From Streptomyces olivaceoviridis (GTDB lineage Bacteria; Actinomycetota; Actinomycetes; Streptomycetales; Streptomycetaceae), in the NCBI RefSeq assembly GCF_014650115.1, contig NZ_BMUI01000014.1, forward strand, positions 1 through 64,000: DNA of 64,000 nucleotides, read 5' to 3'. Positions 59,201 to 64,000 of this stretch are shown here, one piece after another (positions within the stretch are counted from its first letter, which is position 1; the number at the start of each line of letters is the position of its first letter). A program made the position numbers and the translations under genes. The notes beneath the pieces were generated by a model. It was not told where the DNA came from. It did no database searches and saw only the letters and a program-made list of their open reading frames with translations.

Positions 59201-62200
59201 CGCCGTCGCGGACTCCGTACAGGTGGTCGTCGACCACGTCGCGTATCGGGCCCGGGGGAACGTACAGCCCCGCTTCCTTCAGCCAGTCCCTGACCCTCCT
59301 GGGTGTCAGACCGGCCTTTTGGCCGTCGAGCACACGGAAGACACTCGTCGAAGGCTCGTACGGACGCCACGAGAATGTGGTCATCGAACTACCGTCGGAG
59401 CGGGTGAACTGGCTGGGCACCAGCCTCTCGCTCGGAATTCTCCACGGCACTGCCTCGGCACCGGAAGATGTCCCGGTCGTGGTCGGCCGGGTACTGCCGC
59501 TAGGCACCTGCGCGGGCGCTGCCCCGTCGCCGGGCGTGGGCCTGGACGACGAGCCCGTCGCCGGCGCATCCGACAGAGCGGGGCCGCCGCCTTCCACCGG
59601 TTGTCCGGGACCGGCGCCAGGACCCTTGGGCGCCGCTGGGGGAAGGTCCAGCTCGTCGCGCCGGGCACGGGCGTGACGGTCGGCCAGGTCGGCGGCAGTC
59701 ACGGGGTCGTTCCGGTGCTGGGCCAGGATGCCGGCCACCTCGGTCAGCACCGTGTAGGCGCCGGGGTGAGTGTCGGCCAGCCCCCCGCCGATCCGTGGCG
59801 GCATGTCGATCACGGAACCGACGATCCCGGACGCCCGCGTGACGATATGGCGGTACGAGTCGCCCAGTTCCTTCTGCAACCGCTCGTGAGTCTGGTCCGC
59901 CTGTTCCGGCGACAGCAACCGCACACCGTCGTCCGTCTCCGGTGCCTCGGACGGGACCTGACGGCCCTTGCCCTTGTCCGCCGACCGTGTGTCCGGTTCC
60001 TGCCGGGTGCCCTGTGCGATCGGGTCGGGCTCACGGGACGGCGAGTGTGTCTCCTGCCACTGCCCCTGGAGCCAGGCGGAGAAGCGCCCGTCGAGTTCTG
60101 CGGGGTCATGTCCCGTGCCGCGCAACGCCTCCTCGGCGGAGGCGAGTTGCCGGGTGTGTTCCTCCACCTGTGCGGTCGCTTGTCGCCATTCCCGCTCGCC
60201 GCGGCCGTCCGGGCCGGCCTCGGTGACGGCGTCCTGTCCGGGGGGACGCAGGAGGTTCTTCTGTTCGACGGCGATGTCCAGGGCGTTCTGTGCCCGCAGG
60301 TACTGCGACCAGGCGTCCAGACGTGTGGCCGGCATGCCGGCGGACTCCGGTTGCCATCCGGGCAGGGGGTTGCCGTGCCCGTCGTGTTCGAGTTCGGCGG
60401 CCCACCGCCCGGGGTCGATCCCGAGCGCGTGGAGGATCGTCTTGCCGTCGGCGACGGACGACTCGTCGAGACGAGGGTCGCGCACGCCCAGGGCGATCTC
60501 GTCGGGGAACAGCCCGTTCTCGGCGACGTGCTCGCGCAGTTCGGTCTCGGTCAGCGGCGCCAGATGCCGGTACCGGTTCCACGCGTTCTCGTAGCGAAGC
60601 CCGAGATGACCGTCGTGCGCCCTGTCCCACAGCTCCGCCGAGCGCATCAGCTCATGCAGCGTGTGATGGCCCGCCTGAAGGTTGTGGCCGATCAGTCCCA
60701 GCCGAACCTCGTCCAGGTCGAAGCTCTGGCCGGTCACTTCCTGGAGACGCCACACCGTCTCCAGGACCAGCGCCAGGGAACCGGAGGTGCCGGTGGCGAT
60801 GAGAGCTCCTGTGCCCTGCCCCGCCTGTTGCAGCGGGCTGTCCAGTGTCACGTGCTTCGTGTCACTGGCCGCCGACCACAGCAGATACTCCCTACCGGCG
60901 GCGTCGGTCCTCACCGACATCGCTCGCTCGGCCTCGCTGAGCGGGGGCACCACGTCCTCGGGACGCGTCGGCGGCCGTTGGCCGAAGAGGGGCTGCCGCC
61001 AGACGCGTTCTTCCTTGATCTCCGGGAAGTCGGCATAGCCGGGTGCCTTGATGAAGGAGCCCAGAGCCGAATGGGAGGTGGCGTTGTAGAGCAGTGTGGA
61101 CAGTTCGCGGAGGTTGCCGGAACTGACCACCTTTCGCAGGGTTTCGACATCGACTCCGACACCGCCGACTGCGGAGTCGGAAAGCGAGCCCAGCATGTGG
61201 AGTTTGCCCGGATCGTTTTCCTGGAGAAAATCCCATACCGCCTGGGCGACCTTCCGGGTCGCTTCCAGTGCCTGGGGGCGCTCCATCAGGTACCGACCGA
61301 GCCGATTTTCGAACGAGGCCGCCGCCGTGGCGTACTCGATGGCAGCCAGGTCGCTTTCCGGTGCCGGATCGTCCGCCACGTCCTCGTGTGTGGCCAGGTC
61401 CTGGTCCAGTTTAAATGCCGGACCGCCGAGTTTCTCCGCGATGAGGCCGTCGATGATGTCGGTGATCTTGTCCAGTGAATATCCACCCTGGAAGATCTGG
61501 TGGAAGGCGGACGAGTATACGGGTGGCAAGCCGTTTTCGAGCAGGAGTTTGGGCAGGATCAGGCGCATGTTGAGCCTGCTGTTGGCGTCGGTGAACGCGT
61601 GGATCACCATAAGGGTGCGGACGGCGCGTCCGATGGCGGTGACGACCGCGCGCCGGTCACCGGGAGCCGCTTTGCCGACTTCCTCGTAGTAGCGGTCGTA
61701 GACGGCGTCGACCAGGCGGGGTGCGCCACCCTCTTCGTGCCTGGTCAGCATGAGACCGCTGGTGAAGGATGTGATCGGCTGTTCGCCGTGGACGTTGTAG
61801 TTCTTGGCCACGGGGCGGCCCAGAAGTCTCTCGGAGAGCAGGTCGGGGCTCAGTTCGACGGCTCTGCGCAGCGGGAATCCCACGCCGCCTTCCCCGGTCC
61901 ATCCGAAGTTGCCCTCGACGTCCCTGGTGGCGAGTTCGTGGAGCTTCTTGTGCTCCGTCGAGTTCAACCGTTTGGCGATGAACTTCTTGTCGTCCAAAGC
62001 CGCCTTGTAGGCGGCGATCATGCTCTGCTGATAGCCGGGGGAAGGATTGTAGGTGCTGTCGGGAATCTGCACATCGAAGTAGCGTCCGGGGTCGCGCTGA
62101 AGCTCGGGGATTTTGAGGAGGTCCCGCTTCGCCAGCCAGTGGGCGTTTCCGGTGATGTAGAAGTTCCACCAGTCTTTCTCGGGGTAGTGATCGGAAAGTG

Positions 62201-64000
62201 TCTTGAGTTCTGGTACCGCCTTCTGTTCGGTGGGGTCGGGTTCTTCCTGTGCGTCGTAGATCTTGATGATGGCGCGGGTGATCTCTTCGGCGCTGTGGTC
62301 ACCCCTGAATATGTGTTCGATATCGGATGAGGCGACCGGGGGCAGTCCCTGTTCGAGGAGGAGTTTGGGAAGGAGCAGGTAGTGGTTGACTGTTGCGGAG
62401 GAAGGGTCGACGGGGTTGAGGAGGGTGAGGGCCCGGACGGTGCGAGCGATCGACATGATGATCGCGTGTTCGTTCTTCGTGCCTATGCGCTCGATCTCGC
62501 GGTAATGGCGTTCGAACACCGCGTCGATCAGGGCCGGCGCCTCGTGGCCTTCGTAGCGGACCATGATGGCAGGAGTGGCCTCGTCCGACACGACGGTGAG
62601 CAGGGCATTACCTGTGTAGGGCCAGGCGTCTCCCATGTGCCGGGTGATCAGTGGCCGGCCGAGCAGCGTCTCCGAGAAGAGATCGGAGCTCACGTAGTGG
62701 GAATCCGGGAGATCGGTGAGCCAGCCGAGATCGGACCACCCGAGCGCACGGGCCTCATGGCCCGTCACGACCTGGTGCATACGGACGTAGTCGGCTGAGT
62801 TCACCGGCTTCGCCACGGCCTGCGGATCGTTCAGGAACTCGTGGTACGCATCCGTCATGCGCTGCTGGTAGCCGGGGTCGGTCTGCTCGTAGTAGCCGCC
62901 GGGATTACCAAGCATCTTGGGATCCGTCAGTGAAGCGTCGGCTGCCTTGGTGAGGTCATCGGCCCTGATGTAGACGTTCCACCACTGCTCTTCGTCCAGG
63001 AAATCCGAAATCGGCTGCGGTCCGAGGGACTCGTCCTCGCCGTCCCCTTCCTCGGACACCGGCTCATGAGGCTCCTCGGGCGTGTGGGAGGTGCTGCCGG
63101 GAACGCGGGAGGGCCCGGCTCCCGGCGTGTGCGGAGCACTGTCGTCGAGCAGGTGCGCGCCGCCGGACCTCCGCAGAGGGCTGCCCGTGACCTCCACGGC
63201 GACGATGTGCCCGGCCTTCTCCCGGGTGGTCATGCGTCGCCATTCGGCGTCGTCGAAGTGCGCCGCGGTCTTCCGCAGGGACTCGTCGAACGCGCCGTCG
63301 GAGACGTCGCCGTGGCGGATGCCCCGTTGCGCGGCGTACGCCATCTTCAGGTCGGTGAGCGGGTTCAGCGGCGTGTGGGTGGGGGGTGTTTCCCGCATGG
63401 CGTTGCCAGCAGGGGAGGGGGTCTCCTGGTGCGACGCCGCGGTCTTGCTGAGGATGCCCTTGCCGAAGGGTGTGGACGGCTCCCAGTGCATGTGCGCCGC
63501 GTGTGTCACCGCCATGTCGTTGCCGGTGCCGACACCGTCCGGCTGCGGTCCGCGCGGCGCTACTCCGTCACCGCCGGGCGTGGTCTGCTCGGCCGTGCCG
63601 GTCCGGACTGACTGCTGCTGGATCCAGGCCCACTGCTGCACCGACCGGCTGCTGTTCCAGATGTGCGGGAAGTAGGGCAGGACGTTGGTGACGAAGTCGT
63701 CGTACATGTGGGCCGGGCCGCCGTCGTACTCGTTCGGCTTCTTGCTCAGGAAGCCGTCGGCGTACCTCACGTACCTGGTGACGGCTGAGTCGACCGTCTC
63801 AGGGTGCTGCCGCAGGGGAGCGGTGGCCGCCGTGTACTTCCGCATGACGTGGCGCAGGCGGTCCGCGTCGAATTCGGCCCGGCTCTGGCCGGCGCGCTCG
63901 TCGAGCCCCAGCTCCCGTCGGATCAGCTCCACGTCCGCGTGGCCGAAGCCGTGTTCCTTGCCGTAGGCCATGACGGGCTTGCGCCACGGGGAGTTCGGGT
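50274..64000 (-). CDS. Giant polymorphic toxin with five Fic-like modules and C-terminal zinc metallopeptidase (5' partial)
   Basis: At least 4,574 residues; the frame runs off the window (NSPWRKPV precedes Met at 63971), so residue numbers count from that Met. Fic-like modules occur near 310-590, 610-865, 2040-2300, 2320-2600 and 2630-2900. Their HPFx(D)xNxxxNxR-like motifs are at 519 (lost), 791 (HAFTDANSRLNMR), 2249 (lost), 2533 (HPFTDANSRLNIR) and 2842 (HPFTAGNEWINVR). Two copies of an RHGDVSD/WRRMTT module (about 207, 1931) and of a 430-residue module (about 874, 2925) mark an internal duplication. A phosphoribosyltransferase-like domain (1508-1877) has LLIDYTQSGRSL. A Pro/Gly/Gln linker (3958-4275) precedes a zincin with HEIGH at 4481-4485 and Glu in EFVAEVF. 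Probably exported by type VII secretion. Confidence 0.85.
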   Translation of the reverse strand, partial: PNSPWRKPVMAYGKEHGFGHADVELIRRELGLDERAGQSRAEFDADRLRHVMRKYTAATAPLRQHPETVDSAVTRYVRYADGFLSKKPNEYDGGPAHMYDDFVTNVLPYFPHIWNSSRSVQQWAWIQQQSVRTGTAEQTTPGGDGVAPRGPQPDGVGTGNDMAVTHAAHMHWEPSTPFGKGILSKTAASHQETPSPAGNAMRETPPTHTPLNPLTDLKMAYAAQRGIRHGDVSDGAFDESLRKTAAHFDDAEWRRMTTREKAGHIVAVEVTGSPLRRSGGAHLLDDSAPHTPGAGPSRVPGSTSHTPEEPHEPVSEEGDGEDESLGPQPISDFLDEEQWWNVYIRADDLTKAADASLTDPKMLGNPGGYYEQTDPGYQQRMTDAYHEFLNDPQAVAKPVNSADYVRMHQVVTGHEARALGWSDLGWLTDLPDSHYVSSDLFSETLLGRPLITRHMGDAWPYTGNALLTVVSDEATPAIMVRYEGHEAPALIDAVFERHYREIERIGTKNEHAIIMSIARTVRALTLLNPVDPSSATVNHYLLLPKLLLEQGLPPVASSDIEHIFRGDHSAEEITRAIIKIYDAQEEPDPTEQKAVPELKTLSDHYPEKDWWNFYITGNAHWLAKRDLLKIPELQRDPGRYFDVQIPDSTYNPSPGYQQSMIAAYKAALDDKKFIAKRLNSTEHKKLHELATRDVEGNFGWTGEGGVGFPLRRAVELSPDLLSERLLGRPVAKNYNVHGEQPITSFTSGLMLTRHEEGGAPRLVDAVYDRYYEEVGKAAPGDRRAVVTAIGRAVRTLMVIHAFTDANSRLNMRLILPKLLLENGLPPVYSSAFHQIFQGGYSLDKITDIIDGLIAEKLGGPAFKLDQDLATHEDVADDPAPESDLAAIEYATAAASFENRLGRYLMERPQALEATRKVAQAVWDFLQENDPGKLHMLGSLSDSAVGGVGVDVETLRKVVSSGNLRELSTLLYNATSHSALGSFIKAPGYADFPEIKEERVWRQPLFGQRPPTRPEDVVPPLSEAERAMSVRTDAAGREYLLWSAASDTKHVTLDSPLQQAGQGTGALIATGTSGSLALVLETVWRLQEVTGQSFDLDEVRLGLIGHNLQAGHHTLHELMRSAELWDRAHDGHLGLRYENAWNRYRHLAPLTETELREHVAENGLFPDEIALGVRDPRLDESSVADGKTILHALGIDPGRWAAELEHDGHGNPLPGWQPESAGMPATRLDAWSQYLRAQNALDIAVEQKNLLRPPGQDAVTEAGPDGRGEREWRQATAQVEEHTRQLASAEEALRGTGHDPAELDGRFSAWLQGQWQETHSPSREPDPIAQGTRQEPDTRSADKGKGRQVPSEAPETDDGVRLLSPEQADQTHERLQKELGDSYRHIVTRASGIVGSVIDMPPRIGGGLADTHPGAYTVLTEVAGILAQHRNDPVTAADLADRHARARRDELDLPPAAPKGPGAGPGQPVEGGGPALSDAPATGSSSRPTPGDGAAPAQVPSGSTRPTTTGTSSGAEAVPWRIPSERLVPSQFTRSDGSSMTTFSWRPYEPSTSVFRVLDGQKAGLTPRRVRDWLKEAGLYVPPGPIRDVVDDHLYGVRDGEVVYQEHDAEQLLRDLRLAAYRQLQESQDTVIDAVVETSALITTKYPPEGHFYLGLGRSPAAIIAALQATGHPAQSIPLSNFRPAPADGERSIFRDAFKGRPPLSDDQRRMLAAHFDEFVRPHLEAGKDILLIDYTQSGRSLFAAQHYLGAYLAERGFDGRVKALAMHQQAFAHRLDGVMDSIQAPRSWLLRPRDWYYNSSKRIEWGNNADTLSLDAETALAGKGSVLGDVLELEVFDGLAEHGSYKILEQTAQDFEVNRPLRVHAQDASGYQVLKGVIKTHLTLNDPTGTTRGDGAPARVSEVPPRGSGSADQDTPLRTPDEADSTTGPATRGALDPRTDLKMEYAAKRGIRHGDVSDSDFEESLRQAAAHFGQAVWRRMTTREKADQIIAVETTGVPVRTAGGARPDHVGADTLRDETDLDEAATAHPAAPPHGAQQQDNGAEEAASPVSSDTGEEPGGAALLSEMVAERNWWEIYVPASHQATVENEWSNAGHRGDPGDYYERYSPGHKQRMLDVYHSILDDPQAMATPLDNGQYARLYTLVKGLDSDDQIPWSQQGWGGPAPESGHVSSDLLEETLLGRPLITRGADPAATDDSVVRVVSNEKGTFFVANYRRDEVPRLIDAVFTRHYQDIAATDPADEMGVLTTIARTTRALTVLRLAQEPDTLNEHVVLPKLLLEQGFMPVTSVELQTMFHGDHTAAEIANAIARAMTSGEEESHPSDVPGEAKPTLLSEHMPEKDWWRLYIDPSVHNDAVKHAGYRPELHKDPGLYFDAGTPAIKGSPGYQKNMIRAYREVLDNQESLAKRMDATEHRRIHGILTGGIQGKFKWSENKTSFPLRNETRDDRGRIVRYADLSPDILEEELLGQRLVAPYAPDLDSEPITTYAKGFGVLNTNHAPAKAPRLVDAIYDRYYQEIAGVGDNRTAHLKAIARAIRALMVIHPFTDANSRLNIRLVLPKLLLQHGYPPVYHEDFHVLFQGSFSVETIAERLNSLLEERLGPASRPPSEPAGREEADDGRTGHPVPPTAPSPEPARTEDETADTEQTLDALSDFAPEKEWWTFFIDRSDHGVATHAAQNDATTGGDPGAYYERRHPGYLRGITEVYREALDDTSALTQHMDARGYERLHKILMKHMGGATRWSGDSRSAFRTGSTNLSTELFDEQFLGRKLVVARDGRSDLPDEQNPPLTIVSSSPQGNAVMHNAYGVREAPALVDAIFSRHYRTLDTLDSGDDHAILSTIARTVRSLTVIHPFTAGNEWINVRVVLPRLLLEQGFPPAILRDAAGIFDGRHSADEMAHQIEQSLIAFWGYEPPEHSAPQTGALSPNPVQAATDLAAIRYAEASAEFENNLGRYLVQHPRALRSLREVAKAVWEVLEEHNPDRLPLLGSTSRSMAGSVGRDVGVLREVIRSGNVRELATMLFNASNAQALRSHIPLPGYSDFPEIQHERSWRRNRDDDSPQLRPEDVVPPLSDAERALAVRSDASGREYLHWFRAADTSHLPVEAPLHTQGQNTGALVATGTSGSMTLLLEMAWRLQVHTGQNFDLDGLRLGLLGHSLVLGHHSLHELLRSAAYWDSVHGHRYGFRYDDSWSRYRQLAPLTENELREHVARDGRFPDEIAREADDLILDNESAADGESLLHALRIDPRHWATELELDQHGTPLPDWQPASPDQPATRLDAWSQYVRAHHARQIARDEHDTAPRDDRGMAVGPNAHQAGTALEQHDQDLTTATEILRATGHDPEELDTRFSNWVRQQFRNTRRTADPLTDATADDGHGGPGDEGDLGERTHTEDPAPLTVDGLGDDTVGTQPTPVSEGVRLGDVTQPMIGEGGFHRFDTTDGGTVYISDSQISGGTVSPDVARLVTRFLNGGLVLHRVQSLTAPRAGYEGEPVNLLPVGREEFPRHNDVDSTAFVVFSTTPEGAEHSFHEPGGQRPGASTGLMVDAIVGPDQHIAVIDATTVQVRDLVVGTFADRAPLTVDAPEQPRRSGSTGLDDSADEHPHKQPLTQEPGSGGLSPDPRDQPHAEASRTPADSPAPSGETTVPAIVDSVFSILTSPHVRETPADADGTGLTEGGGEQTPLKSGTTAEPTAIPPSRDSTPAVPEDSANNPVPPGEDGVTRTPTGKGKERAHDWEDDTRDEGAVIDAGAAITEARRNLAHAESVMEEVQAQHGQHLGTSTDVDGTRMAQAYDDYVRAGHELSEAEAHWYEVTNGEPLPEVQPYEGPGLGGGMPLLKRKTGDISQRPPIAQDPGEGSAQPGHGTHPGTMGTNHVAATPDTYFTKWLSKTPPEARKNRNFARVYDDLQAWVYNRGSLDAVHHSIDAYLNSLAGRTHNRHTSAVKSLRDRLGQHTQNQMPSGPVYQHQGRNSSVGHLDIGYRMERSDTRESHRSQVSVASQSERGRSKTRGIFGRIGDTFKRSVSRGGAQKDSLPLAEGTLHPQFTGQHVPWTGPAPERPPSAAGQYAAGPSRHRSSSSARPDTTQQQHPGGAYGTAQHYPAGAPAPGRGRSASQVSVDSLVGSFQGMGVGQTWHGGPQTHPSYAQGPVHVQPIGQQAPWGSGVPGRPPSASGFHAEPPRGRSSSRPRTGTGHNPPVANPYGTSQPYPVSTHHTNQWPAAGNSQVSGVPHQFQHTAVSAPPQGGPQAYAPTHVHPQGAMYAQPAGSRPHPMVQTPANPVMAPTLHKYLTVAPKAVQFLSGAPRFSNHPAGKEGTILPQYLKPRYDARLQQYQVMTEAARQGSVTQYSGPLSQHEKDYLRNQYPPLTSFFEHQERHANSTQDAVIRKPGYSRHKVGNTAFTLHTVSGEDFTRHALKTYTAALQKILVKFDVPELEVHVSRYNHSHYIIHKDKTVEVRPIKASGTEIFHDNRVAFFLAPQAIVILTRSAVSEHDLIHEIGHALHWDRSFSLYEEVDMSTWKDDRTQHLAASATTIGTASGYAGENPMEFVAEVFTRLVEGQPVSPQWMAMYTAFGGALPNR

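Noticed and set aside
57897..61478. A 1,193-codon plus-strand open frame opposite the giant toxin
   Set aside because: It mirrors the real minus-strand gene; its translation is Arg/Val/Gly-rich with no domain or ribosome-binding site. High G+C makes such antisense frames common.

Overview
High-GC actinobacterial DNA, almost certainly Streptomyces. The codon bias, GTG and TTG starts, an SsgA-like division protein, an AfsR/SARP regulator, SpoIIE/GAF phosphatases and tandem ABC-F proteins all point there. The dense mix of replication modules, wrecked transposases, small stress genes and a giant polymorphic toxin suggests an accessory region, such as a chromosome arm, an integrated element or a large plasmid.

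0-11 kb is a mobile and decayed zone. A minus-strand prim-pol/D5-helicase pair (1057-3740) sits beside a candidate origin with 20 AGGGAC/GTCCCT motifs and a 127-bp inverted repeat. An ankyrin gene is broken by an IS481-family remnant flanked by CTAG. Four copies of one palindrome (core CTATTACGCCGTAATAG) at 6.1, 7.2, 8.3 and 9.0 kb separate three gene or pseudogene segments. A second replication-like module follows: 21-bp iterons (9.69-9.78 kb) and two translationally coupled winged-helix proteins.

11-28 kb holds small stress and regulatory genes: peptide deformylase, Ohr/OsmC, VOC protein, flavin disulfide reductase plus GPP34 protein, MBL hydrolase, cupins, YbaB-like protein, QueD-like protein, MEKHLA protein, ECF sigma factor, a short AfsR-type regulator and a hemerythrin-domain protein. 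A CGNR zinc-finger regulator starts directly against one copy of a recurring operator, GTCACC-N9-GGTGAC. Seven copies occur at six loci: ohr (two), 26.2 kb, the regulator itself, the molybdopterin oxidoreductase, the tannase-like esterase and the Bax-inhibitor-like protein. A shared regulon is inferred, not proven.

29-50 kb carries two adjacent ABC-F genes (one with an attenuator-like leader), a sulfite-oxidase-fold protein with a cytochrome b561 partner, a SpoIIE phosphatase, a secreted tannase-like esterase, a DUF308-type membrane protein, cytochrome P450, a BI-1-like protein, SsgA-like protein, an L,D-transpeptidase lipoprotein, an M20 amidohydrolase, a B-lectin/DUF6461-like protein, a dienelactone hydrolase and an SDR lacking its catalytic lysine.

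50-64 kb is one minus-strand gene, open at the window edge, encoding more than 4,570 residues. It contains five tandem Fic-like modules, two with the active-site signature largely kept, a phosphoribosyltransferase-like domain, a large internal duplication, a Pro/Gly/Gln-rich linker and a C-terminal HEIGH zinc-metallopeptidase. A small gene resembling type VII secretion-associated proteins follows it. This is the most striking system in the window.
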